Source: Ophiostoma sp. CBS 140.51 (lineage: Eukaryota; Ascomycota; Sordariomycetes; Ophiostomatales; Ophiostomataceae). From it: DNA of 64,000 nt. The translations under genes and the position numbers were made by a program. The notes beneath the pieces were generated by a model. It was given only the letters and a program-made list of their open reading frames with translations. It made no database searches and was not told where the DNA came from. The stretch spans positions 172,340 to 236,339 of the forward strand of contig JANSLP010000021.1 of the NCBI GenBank assembly GCA_029298735.1, given 5' to 3'. Within the stretch, counting starts at the first letter, position 1, and every line of letters starts with the position of its first letter. Of the stretch, positions 1-9,333 are shown in pieces.

Positions 1-1
1 C

Positions 2-274
2 AACGGCAACGGCTACAACAACAACAACATGAACGGCATGAACGGTGGCGGTCCTAAGCGGAACACGCCTCCGATCCAGCTGTCGTCGGCCCCCACGCAA
101 CCCCAGATGGGCCAGATGCAGCCCCAGATGAACGGCGCACCGTCCAAGAACGTCATCACCCGCAAGCCGACCAACCTGTCGCAGCAAACCTCCGCGCAGA
201 CCTTGACTGCCCCTGCCCCCGCCAACGAGAAGCGTAAGAGCTGGTTCTCGAAGCGGTTCAGCCGGCAACACTAG
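2..274 (+). CDS. 3' end of an unidentified Asn/Gln/Pro-rich protein (5' truncated by window edge)
   Basis: An open frame runs in from the window edge and stops at TAG 272-274, giving about the last 90 residues. The visible part is low-complexity: an Asn/Gly/Met-rich stretch (NGNGYNNNN, NGMNGGG), then Pro/Gln/Met-rich repeats, then a short basic Trp/Phe-containing tail (KRKSWFSKRFSRQH). Such a tail could be a membrane-binding or nuclear-targeting basic patch, but that is a guess. No domain is visible and I do not recognise the family. The composition is unlike a random frame and the stop is followed by AT-rich, non-coding-looking DNA, so a real gene end is likely. The upstream exons lie outside the window. 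Confidence 0.6.
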   Translation, partial: NGNGYNNNNMNGMNGGGPKRNTPPIQLSSAPTQPQMGQMQPQMNGAPSKNVITRKPTNLSQQTSAQTLTAPAPANEKRKSWFSKRFSRQH

Positions 275-1830
275 TGGAAACGCCGGACCCCGACTATCTG
301 GGACCAGTATTATTGAGGGCGTGTGAAAGACCGACGACGATAAAATACCCCCGACCGATTGTTTTCGATGTTCTTTTGGTTTTTTTGTTTGATTTCTTTG
401 CGACATCGGTTTCACCGAAGAAGAGGATCTTCTATTTATTGGGCTGCTACACAAACCATGAATGATGACGACCTCTTTTTTTCTACCTTTTTCTCGACCT
501 TGTTTTTTGGCTCTGCTTTTTCCTACCAACAACCCACGGGTTACATACACTCATTTACGGCCGATGCGCTCGAACGCTGTCTTTGCACAGCTCACAACTC
601 ACAATTCACAACTCACACACTCTCTTTATATTTGCCGCCTTTTTTTTACTTTTCTTTCCTTTTTACTGTCAACCGTTTCCTTTGTCAACACCAAACTCGA
701 TTTCACCATATAAACGAAGCCTACATATATCGATCGATTCTTTGAGCATCGACAGGAGGATAGTCCTCTTAAACCACTACCATTACACCACCACCACCGT
801 TATACCGAACGATTAACCGAAACGAACAAACACCCACGTTGTCTCGTTGACGTTCTTTAATGTCTTATATCCGAAGAAAGAGGGGAGAAAAGAGTGGACA
901 CTGGATGGTCGGGGAGAAGAAATACGAAAAGAAAAAGAGGAGGGGAAAACGGCAATATACAAAAGCTCACAGTTTTCAGAAAAAAGAAAACATGTTGAAG
1001 AAAAAAAAAGATGTGGAGAAGCAAGACAAAACGAGATGCGTTTTTGTACGAAATGGGGGGCCCTAGGGAGGGCCAGGAAACAGAAAGGGTCGGAGACAAC
1101 TCGTGTCCGTTGTTTTCATTTTTGTTGCATTTCCTTGTTGTGTTGGAACTTTTTTCTTCTCGTTTGTTTGGCACTACAGAGCAAAAACTCAGGATCCGGC
1201 GTTTTATTTATGTATTTCTCTCTCCCTCTCCATTTTGTAGGAGGGAGAGATTTGTGTATTTCTCGAGATATTTAATGCTTGTTTCCTTTTTCTTCGTTCA
1301 ATATTATCTATATTTGGCTTTTTCTTGTTACCAAGAGCTTCTACCCTGCATACTGTGACTTTGTACATTGTAGTTGAGTATTGTAAAACTTGGCATGTAC
1401 GACATTTAACTGACATTTAACTGAAAGTATTTTCATACACGATTGTTAATCACTGTTCTGTTTTATTTGAAGAAAAACTTGTAACTGAATTGCAAAGATA
1501 AGATATCATGAAATAAAAGAAAACTGAATGTCGACAACACAATATTTTTTTTAGATAAAAACATAAGAAATTACAAAATGAGATCACCTGGTCGATGGGA
1601 CTGAGTAAGATACGGCAGATATACAACCGTGATTGACTTCACACCGAGCTTACGACTACGAGTCAAGTCCACCACTTATGTAAAGCATGTTTGGTCTTAT
1701 ACACAAACAGTAGCCGCGAGTCAAAATATGATGAAGTTTACTGGATAGTTCTCTTCTATCCCAATAGTAACGCGAACCGAAATATAACAAAAAAGACACA
1801 ATACAGAGCGCTACCACTCTCTTTCACCCC
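275..1830. other. Convergent intergenic region, 3' flanks
   Basis: This stretch lies between the stop of the truncated upstream gene and the stop of VMA21. It is T-rich after 360, purine-rich around 860-1020 and AT-rich from 1200 to 1600, as expected of 3' UTRs and terminators. The open frames (at most 142 codons) are low-complexity and show no family. I see no RNA gene or repeat. Confidence 0.6.
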
Positions 1831-2284
1831 TCACCTGTCCTTCTTCGTCTCCTTCTCGGCCAACTGGTCCGACTGGTCCTCGTAGAATGCAACCAGCACG
1901 TACGCCACCAGCACCAGGTTGGCAATAATGGCAGCCAGTGCACCAGCGTATGTTGAGTTGCCTGGGTTGTTAGTAGGTGAACATTTATGGGCAAAAGCAA
2001 GGGGCAACGTACCCTTGAACAGGAAATCAACGGTCGCAAAGTACGACCCGATCGGCGCAACAATCATGGTGAATGTGAAGCCCAGGAGCTTGAGGATGAC
2101 GTGCCTGCGTTGTCAGTATGAAGAAAACAAGGCAAAAAGAAATGAGATGAAAGCACGACAATGGGACTCACTTCGGCACGGCCGGGGCAATGTTGGACTT
2201 CTCATTCGCCGGCGGGCTGGCACCGACGGTGTCGTCCTTCTCGAGAATCGTCTTCTCGCTGGCAGCAAGGCGGCGGGCGGCCAT
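1831..2284 (-). CDS. VMA21: V-ATPase assembly integral membrane protein VMA21
   Basis: Three exons on the minus strand: 2172-2284, 2013-2104 and 1831-1961, separated by introns of 67 nt (2105-2171) and 51 nt (1962-2012) with GT...AG ends and a CTAAC branch site in the second. The product is about 111 residues, the usual size for fungal VMA21. In order it has a polar N-terminus ending SNIAPAVPK, a first membrane span (HVILKLLGFTFTMIVAPIGS), a short loop (FKGNSTYAG), a second span (AAIIANLVLVAYVLVAF) and a charged tail. The tail ends KKDR, a KKxx-type ER-retrieval signal as known for yeast Vma21p. In the family, VMA21 chaperones assembly of the V0 sector in the ER and escorts it to the Golgi. 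It diverges from the FUN30-type gene. The ATG at 2284 gives a conserved-looking N-terminus (MAARRLAASEKTILEKDD). Confidence 0.93.
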
Positions 2285-3178
2285 GGTGACGGCTGTGGGT
2301 GGTGATGGATGTGGTGATGTTGATGTTGAGGTTGAGAATAGGAGAGATGAGATGAGATTATATGGGACTGAAAACGAGTTGTCGTCGACTTTGATACCCG
2401 TACTGTGGGAATTTATGAGCCCCCAATGGTATTTCTATACGTTTCTAATATAAAAGAGACCACCGTGATGTATTGTCGCCGTTTGTTGATGATGGGAGAG
2501 GATGACGTTGCCCCAGCCTTGCAGCCTCTGTAGTGCTGTATGTTGCTTGAGCTCCTTGTACCAAAGTGCTGGCTTACGTAACGCGCGCGTGAACGTGATA
2601 GCGTGTTCTGGTGTTCCTGCCAAAAAAGTACCAAAAGTTTAATTGGGGCAGCACTGCGCCAGGAGAAAAAAGATGGGACCCCGCGCCAAAAAACGCGTTC
2701 AGGTTCACCCAGCCAAGAATACATGCAAAAAATGGTACTAAAAAGGATGACAATGCAAGGGAAGGCGAAAAGGTAAATGCAAAAAAGTAGGAAACCAACC
2801 TCCATTGTGATTTGAGCGGTCAAGACCTAAAGCAAAGGCAACCATCTCTTCTCACCTCTTTTTCCCTATCACAATTGTTCCTGCCTTTCTTGACTTTTCG
2901 ATCCCAATTCCGCCTTCCACTTTTCTTCATTTCGAAGCAAGGCTTTAGGAAGGATCTTTCCCTTTTCGTCCTTTCACGGTGCCTTCCCTCGACTACACTC
3001 GACAGCCAGGCTGCTCCTCCCTTATCGACGACCGTCTGTGCCTATTCACGAAAACAGGCAGGAACCCCCACCCCTCCTGCTTCACTTGTTCGAAGTTCTT
3101 GATTCCCTGTTTCGATACCGCCACCGAGAACCTAATCAAACAACAGCCTCTCTCCCTCTTGCCACCATTCACGACACG
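2285..3178. promoter_or_regulatory. Divergent promoter region, VMA21 / FUN30-like gene
   Basis: An 894-bp interval between the two divergent start codons. The side next to the remodeller (about 2840-3178) is pyrimidine-rich, typical of filamentous-fungal leaders. An in-frame upstream ATG at 3038 would add 47 residues to the remodeller; the extension is Pro/Leu-rich and I treat it as leader. No specific binding site is claimed. Confidence 0.5.
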
Positions 3179-6100
3179 ATGGACTCGTCACCACTACCCA
3201 ACAGGTCACGGCCTGCTGGGTCATTCGCATCCTCATCCGTGAGCCGTCGCAATCCCTTTACAATCGCCAAGGCCGCGTCTCTGGCGCGGTCCAACAGCAG
3301 CAATCTTAGCAACAAAAGCAGCACAGCACCATCTATAACGGCAAAGCCCACACAGAAGACGCAGAGGGTCCAAAAGACACAGACACGAGGCCGACTACGG
3401 CGGGACAAATACAGTGACGGCGACGACGACGTTGAAGACGACGACGCGGACGGAGACTTCAACGTGGACGAGTCGGAGGAAGAAGAAGAGGAAGAAGAAG
3501 AGGAGGAGGAGGAGGACGATATTGAGGACTCGGACAAAGACGACGAGGACGAGCTGGCCGGTGTCGGTGGCTTTGCCAACTCGCCATACTTTACACAGCC
3601 CACACAGGCCATCACACAACCTGTGACGCAGCCGACACAGCTCCTCAAGAAGCCGCCATTGACGCTTGGTGGCGCGAAACCTCTCGATACTGTCCCCATC
3701 AACATCCCCTCTTCCTCTCCCGCCCGGTCCATAATCGAGGTCCCTGCCTCTTCTCCCTTCCAGTCTCCCAAGCCGAAGACCGCAACGCCTGCGGCCTCCT
3801 CGATCGTGGCACGGGGCCGTCTCGCTAATCTTATGGCGCCAGTCGGCACAACCTACCGGTCACCAGCCGCCCAGGCGCCTCCCAAGCCAGCTGCAAGACA
3901 CGCCGGCGCCGACGACGACGACGACCGGGCATTGGACAACATCATCAGCATTGACGATAGCTCGGACGACGACAATGACCGCCGGCGCCGGGGCGATATT
4001 CGTCCCTCCTCGTTCCGCAGTCCAGACAAAGTCCAACGACCAGCCGCGATCGCTACAACCCTCGAGACAGAACAGGAGCAAAACGAGGACGACGCTGAAT
4101 ATATCTCTTCTCCGCCTGCACCGGAACACGAAGAAGAAGGGGATGTTGCAAAGCTCATGGGCCGTCGTATGCTTGACGACAGAAAAATCCAGACGCTTGT
4201 TGGCAAGATGCTCAAGACCCTGCGCAGCAAGGGCTATATGGACGTGCCTGCCGAGGTCTGTCGGACTACCTTGATCGATCATAAGTTCAACGTCGAGGAG
4301 GCTGTGATGGACGTCTTTGACGACCTTCTTGCAAAGGAGCAAGAGAAGAAGTCGCGCCCTGCATCTGCGACACCCGTTCGCCCATCACCCATTGCCAAGA
4401 ACAAGGTGCCAGAGATGATCCGCAGCTTCTCGTACCAAGGCGGCAACGGTATTGGCTCCAACTCCAAAACGACCACGGCCAACACATCGCGTGACTCTAC
4501 CCCGGCCACTCCCTCATCACAGGTCTCGCTGAAGCGGAGCGCCCTGAGCCCGGACCCACGGCCAAAGCGGCGGCGACTTGTCCAGGGACGCAAGTACCGC
4601 GACCCAACCTCCTCGCAGGTGGGCTCGCCCATTGCGGACAAGGAGGAGAGCAACTTGGTGGATCTTGATCGGTCCGTTAGTGACGACGACGACAACGCCA
4701 GCACCCCCGCCATTGAAATCAGTGACGACGAGCCGATGGAAATCAACGATGACGACGACGGCGATGTCATTGATGTGGACGCGGAGGAGGAGGATGACGA
4801 CGAAAACAGCGGCGAGATCGAGAAGCGCGTGCTTGAGTACTTCAACACCTGTACGGTCGATGACCTCGTGGCAATGCTAGGTGCTAAGGCCCGCGGCAAA
4901 GCCGAAACCATTCTCTCTCACCGGCCGTTCCGTTCGCGGGCCTCCGTGACCCGTATCCAGACGGAGCCAACAGGGGGTGGCCGCAACAAGAAGAAGGCTG
5001 CCAACATTGGCGAAGACATCTTCGACGCCGTCGAGGAGTACGTGATTGCCCTGCGGGCCATTGACGTTGTCGTGTCCCAGTGCGAGCAGAAGGGTTTGCA
5101 GATCCGGTCGACGCTGCACCGCTGGAACGTCGACTTCCGCGGTAGCAACAAGCTCATGCCCGCGGGCGACGGTAGTGGAGCCAACGGCCTGCTGACTCCG
5201 GCGAGCGAACCTGAAGGACCTAACGGACTTCTCTCTGCCGCTTCGGGCAAGAGCAGCAACTATGAGCCGCTCCCGATCCCCCAAGAGCCCGAGCTCATGC
5301 GTGGCCACTGCACGATGAAGGGGTACCAGCTGTACGGCATGAACTGGCTGTGGGAGCTGTACAACCGCAACTTTGGCTGCATTCTGGCCGACGACATGGG
5401 TCTCGGCAAAACCTGCCAGGTCATCTCGTTCCTGAGCCACCTTGTTGAATCGTACACTGGCGATGTGAACGACGAGTCGTCGCGGCCGTGGCCCAATCTG
5501 GTTATCGTACCGCCGTCGACGCTGGCGAACTGGAAGACAGAGTTTAAGAAGTTTGCGCCCAAGGTCCGCGTCACCACCTACAACGGAACAACTGCAGAGC
5601 GCGACTCCATCTTCCACCGCATCCAAGCACGCCGGGACAAACACCACGTTGTGCTGGCGTCGTACTCGCAGGTTGTGGCCAAGCAGGACGTTGACGCTGT
5701 GCGCAAGATCTCGCCCAACGTCGCCATCTTTGACGAGGGCCACAAGATGAAGAATTCCAACACCAATGTCTACAAGTCGCTCCGTCGCATTGATGCCAAC
5801 TGGCGGCTCATCCTGACAGGCACGCCTGTCCAGAACAACCTGATGGAGATGATCAACCTGCTCAACTTTATCCAGCCGACGCTGTTTGAGCGCCATTTAG
5901 ACAAGCTCGGCGCACTCTTTAGCCAGCGGTTCACGCTGCAGGACGTGAGCAACGGTGCGCTGCTCTTCACCGACCGTGTGATGCGTGCCCGCCAGATCCT
6001 GGAGCCTTTCATCCTCCAGCGCCGCAAGGAACAAGTGCTTTCGAGCATGCCCATCAAGACTTCACGCATCTTGCTCTGTGAGCTCGACGACACGCAACGG

Positions 6101-7159
6101 CCCATCTACGAGGCGTACGAGCGCCAGTTCCGCGAGGGACGAGAGCGCCGGGCGGCCGGTCTGAAGAGCGCAGCGCCTGCCTCCTCCACCGGCGAGTCGG
6201 CACGACAGGCAGCCGTCTTGGGCCTGTCTAATGACCAGAACAATGTGTGGGTCCAGCTGCGCAAGTCCGCTATCCACGCCCAGCTATTCCGCCGCTACTA
6301 TGACGATAAGAAGGTCCAGAAGATGGCGCAGACTCTGATGAAGTACGTCCCGCAGTCCGAGCTGCGCCAGCCTAACCTGGGCCATCTCGTCAACGAGCTG
6401 TGTGACTGCTCGGACTTTGAGCTGCACACCTGGTGCCGCGACTACAGCTGCATCCGCGAGTTCGACACGCCCGATGGGCTGTTCTTGAAGAGCGGCAAAG
6501 TCCGTGAGCTTCTGTCACTCGTGCGCCAGTTCCAAAAGAACGGCGACCGTGCCCTCGTGTTTACGCGCTTTGCCCGTGTTCTCAACATTTTGAGAGAGTG
6601 TTTGGAACACGAGAAGATTCAGTATGTCTCGCTCGAGGGCGCCACCCGCGTCGACGAGCGCCAGGACATTATCGACGAGTTCAACCAGAACGCCGACATC
6701 CCCGTGTTCTTGCTCACGACGGGATCCGGCGGTACGGGCATCAACCTGACGGCCGCCAACAAGGTCGTCATCTTTGACCAGAGCGACAACCCGCAGGACG
6801 ACGTGCAGGCCGAGAACCGTGCCCACCGCCTGGGCCAGACGCGCGATGTCGAGGTCATCAAGATGGTCACCAAGGGTACAATTGAAGAGTTGGTGTACAA
6901 GGCGTGCCAAACCAAGCTCGAGCTGGCAGAGCGGGTGACGGCCGGCAGTGCAAGCCGTGCCGAAGAGCTCGAGGTGGCCGAATGGGGCGACGGCGACCGC
7001 ATGGCCAAGGCAGTCGAGGAACAGGTGCGGCAGATGCTGATGGCCAAAAAGGACGGCGGCAACGAGGGTGCGACGACGACGCCGCCCAAGAGCGAGGATG
7101 GCGATGGTGAGGCCAAGGCGGAGCAACCAGCAAGCCGGTCACGCAATGCACGGAAGTAG
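3179..7159 (+). CDS. FUN30: SNF2-family chromatin remodeller, FUN30/SMARCAD1 (Fft) type
   Basis: A single uninterrupted exon of 1326 residues. The N-terminal third is disordered: a Glu run at roughly residues 98-115, TQP repeats near 141-155, and many acidic and Ser/Pro segments. A CUE-like helical segment lies at about 334-385 (RKIQTLVGKMLKTLRSKGYM onwards) and a second conserved FUN30 helical region at about 546-590. The Snf2 ATPase follows: Walker A DDMGLGKT near residue 737, the DEGH box near 851, and helicase-C motifs TGSGGTGINL, DNPQDDVQAENRAHRLGQ near 1181-1225. In the family, Fun30/Fft3/SMARCAD1 slides or evicts nucleosomes and acts in heterochromatin maintenance and DNA-end resection. 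I chose the ATG at 3179 because the next codons (MDSSPLPNRSRP) look like protein and the 47 residues above it look like leader. The length agrees with filamentous-fungal orthologues. The ATPase identity is firm; the exact Fft paralogue is not. Confidence 0.95.
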   Translation: MDSSPLPNRSRPAGSFASSSVSRRNPFTIAKAASLARSNSSNLSNKSSTAPSITAKPTQKTQRVQKTQTRGRLRRDKYSDGDDDVEDDDADGDFNVDESEEEEEEEEEEEEEDDIEDSDKDDEDELAGVGGFANSPYFTQPTQAITQPVTQPTQLLKKPPLTLGGAKPLDTVPINIPSSSPARSIIEVPASSPFQSPKPKTATPAASSIVARGRLANLMAPVGTTYRSPAAQAPPKPAARHAGADDDDDRALDNIISIDDSSDDDNDRRRRGDIRPSSFRSPDKVQRPAAIATTLETEQEQNEDDAEYISSPPAPEHEEEGDVAKLMGRRMLDDRKIQTLVGKMLKTLRSKGYMDVPAEVCRTTLIDHKFNVEEAVMDVFDDLLAKEQEKKSRPASATPVRPSPIAKNKVPEMIRSFSYQGGNGIGSNSKTTTANTSRDSTPATPSSQVSLKRSALSPDPRPKRRRLVQGRKYRDPTSSQVGSPIADKEESNLVDLDRSVSDDDDNASTPAIEISDDEPMEINDDDDGDVIDVDAEEEDDDENSGEIEKRVLEYFNTCTVDDLVAMLGAKARGKAETILSHRPFRSRASVTRIQTEPTGGGRNKKKAANIGEDIFDAVEEYVIALRAIDVVVSQCEQKGLQIRSTLHRWNVDFRGSNKLMPAGDGSGANGLLTPASEPEGPNGLLSAASGKSSNYEPLPIPQEPELMRGHCTMKGYQLYGMNWLWELYNRNFGCILADDMGLGKTCQVISFLSHLVESYTGDVNDESSRPWPNLVIVPPSTLANWKTEFKKFAPKVRVTTYNGTTAERDSIFHRIQARRDKHHVVLASYSQVVAKQDVDAVRKISPNVAIFDEGHKMKNSNTNVYKSLRRIDANWRLILTGTPVQNNLMEMINLLNFIQPTLFERHLDKLGALFSQRFTLQDVSNGALLFTDRVMRARQILEPFILQRRKEQVLSSMPIKTSRILLCELDDTQRPIYEAYERQFREGRERRAAGLKSAAPASSTGESARQAAVLGLSNDQNNVWVQLRKSAIHAQLFRRYYDDKKVQKMAQTLMKYVPQSELRQPNLGHLVNELCDCSDFELHTWCRDYSCIREFDTPDGLFLKSGKVRELLSLVRQFQKNGDRALVFTRFARVLNILRECLEHEKIQYVSLEGATRVDERQDIIDEFNQNADIPVFLLTTGSGGTGINLTAANKVVIFDQSDNPQDDVQAENRAHRLGQTRDVEVIKMVTKGTIEELVYKACQTKLELAERVTAGSASRAEELEVAEWGDGDRMAKAVEEQVRQMLMAKKDGGNEGATTTPPKSEDGDGEAKAEQPASRSRNARK

Positions 7160-8110
7160 TGGCAGTGTCGTAGCCGCGACGCGTTTTATTGTCGTGATGC
7201 GTTTTGATGTTCTTTATTTGGGCACTTTTTCATGATAGGAAGTCATGTTTACAGGAGTTTTTGTTTTTGTTTTTGTTATCGTTGTCACAGGTTTCATTTG
7301 GAGCGTTTTTGTGTTTGTTTTTGTACCATCCACATACATTATTGGTAGAACGTCTTGCATGTATAAATCAAGGGTAAATAAGAGTCACTTTTTGGAACAA
7401 TAAATAGTATGTCGTGTGAGCTTCTTGTCATGAGACGGGACAAGGGGTGCTGTCATTGATTTTGCGTATAAGTTTATATTTCGGGAATCATCAGCCTCGT
7501 TACGAGGACCTATCACTATCTCGAGTTGTTCCTTGTCGTTACTTTGAGATCCATTCAGATCACATCATACCGTAGGCAACATTGTTTTTTTGTCTTTGTG
7601 AAAATTGTAATTTTTTTCTTTTTTTGGTTTGTGTATGTTGTGTTGTGTGTGTGTGTCTTAGTGTTTCCCAACCCATGTGCAATCATCGCATTCGACAAAC
7701 CAGGAAGAATGAAACTTGAAACATAGTAAAAAAAACTCCGTCCCATCCTCTTTTTGTTTTTACCTCTTCCTTCCCGGGGAGAAAAAGAGAGAGAGAAAAG
7801 AGAGCAAAGAAAGGGGTACCGATTCCGGAAGCAGTGTGGGTGATATGCCTCTCATGAGAGAAGAGAGAATGGTCGAAAATCATGATTCGTCATCATCCCT
7901 CTCTCCCTCACCACAGAACGATAGCCTTTCCCCAACATCTCTCATTCCTTTTATTTGCTTTTGTTCCCGGGGTTCGCTCCACACACGAACGTTCCACAAA
8001 ATGCCCAAATGCTATGCCCTAGCACATTTTTTGTTTGCATCCCGCCCCCAAATGTCACCGTGGATGCTCTTGCCCACACGCTCCCGCTCAGCTCAAAAAA
8101 CGCCCAGTAA
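7160..8110. other. Convergent intergenic region, FUN30-like gene / RPL33 3' flanks
   Basis: A 951-bp interval, T-rich and AT-rich from 7190 to 7660 with repeated TTTTTGTTT runs, as in fungal 3' UTR and polyadenylation regions. It becomes mixed in composition near RPL33. No gene or structured RNA was seen. Confidence 0.55.
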
Positions 8111-9333
8111 TTATATCGAAGAGGGGTAGAGCATGATGCGGACGGAGGCACCGAAAGACTTGGCGGGGAGGGGAGTGGCGAACTTGGCGCGGACGACACC
8201 CGAGTTGCCGTGTGGCCGGGTGACCTTGCCCCAGATGACCCGGATCTTGGTTCCCCGCTTCTCGGTCTGAGCCTTGTAGACGTACGCGACCTTCTTGCCC
8301 AGGTAGAAGCTGTGGTATGTTAGTGGCTGGATTCAGTCATCTTGAGGAAAGTGAGGTAGAAAGAGTGGTACGTACTTGGCAGCGGCAGTGTCGTCAACAC
8401 CCTCAATCTTGACCAGGGAGGTCTTGGGGTGGGTGACGTGGCGACCACGCTGGTAGCTCAGGTGGCGACCCCTGTGGAAGTTTGTTAGTATGTGATGTTC
8501 TCGTCTGGCCGTTCTCAAAGACACTTCTCAGAGGGCCTTGAAGGCATGGCATCCCACGGCATCCCCATCGCATCAGCATCGGTCTGAAAATAACTGTCGG
8601 CGGTCCGTCTTGTCGATATTTAACGTCGAGAGTGGTGGTCAAGAGTCCGTAATGCCCTGGAGGCTGTTGTTGGGTGTTGTTGCAACGCACTGGCGGATCC
8701 AGAGTTTGGCCATTGCCATTCCAATTGTCGACGTGACCAAAGATTCCGAACCCAGCCAAACAGTCGTCCATAGTAACACTCCGCCTCGACTTGTCGTCGC
8801 CGTTGATGGAATGAGTGATGACAGATCCAGTGGTGAATGCCGTCTCGTGTGATCGTATGCCGTTCTCGTACTCGATGTCCGGTTCAGATGCTGATGTGAT
8901 GCGGTGCCATGCAGATGCCAATATCCATCTTGTCTTCTCTTCGATGCCCTTCGTCTTCCACCTCGTCGTCGATTGACAGTTGTCAAAACTTACTTCACAT
9001 ATACTGTAAGAGAGAACCATGTTAGCCAATGTCCCATCAATAAGCACGTCTAACTACCCCCGCCTCTTCACGAATCCAATCCGGCGACAATCTGTTTATT
9101 TTTCTCTCCCTACGAGCAACGCTCTGTCCAGTGCAAGCAGAGGCTCGCGTTCTCGTTCCCCATGTCGACTCGCAGAGATGATTGACGATAACAGATTGTG
9201 CGTCGGATCGTAAAGATTCGCGAAAGAGGATGGCTCGCGGGCCTCGGGGTGTAGTCTTTGTCGACAACTCGATCGTTCTCATCTCCTAGGAGGAGGGAAA
9301 ACACTCACGTCTGTGACCGCTCTCGGAAGGCAT
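8111..9333 (-). CDS. RPL33: 60S ribosomal protein L33 (eL33, RPL35A family)
   Basis: Four exons on the minus strand: 9309-9333 (25 nt), 8994-9003 (10 nt), 8376-8471 (96 nt) and 8111-8309 (199 nt), totalling 330 nt or 109 residues plus stop. Introns are 305, 522 and 66 nt, each with GT and AG ends (donors GTGAGT, GTAAGT, GTACGT). The joined protein begins MPSESGHRLYVKGRHLSYQR and contains THPKTSLVKIEGVDDTAAAN, FYLGKKVAYVYKA, VIWGKVTRPHGNSGVVRAKF and SFGASVRIMLYPSSI, which is diagnostic of eL33. It is a structural protein of the large cytosolic subunit. The phase works only if the 10-nt exon, encoding most of L-Y-V-K, is included. Introns make up about 73% of the gene, and two are long for this window. 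The transcription direction faces into a 4.7-kb divergent interval containing a telobox-like site. Confidence 0.95.
8994..9003 (-). other. RPL33: 10-nt microexon of RPL33
   Basis: On the minus strand the ten bases TATATGTGAA are preceded by a CAG acceptor (9004-9006) and followed by a GTAAGT donor (8988-8993). They are needed to encode L-Y-V-K between exon 1 (ending AGA C) and exon 3 (starting G GGT). Skipping shifts the frame. Confidence 0.88.

Noticed and set aside
4877..5896. 339-codon minus-strand open frame
   Set aside because: Lies antisense within the SNF2 ATPase domain of the FUN30-type gene, whose motifs on the + strand are unambiguous.
8813..8895. GTGATGA ... CTGA on the + strand inside RPL33 intron 2, resembling a C/D box snoRNA
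   Set aside because: It is antisense to the host gene, the terminal stem does not pair, and there are no C'/D' boxes.
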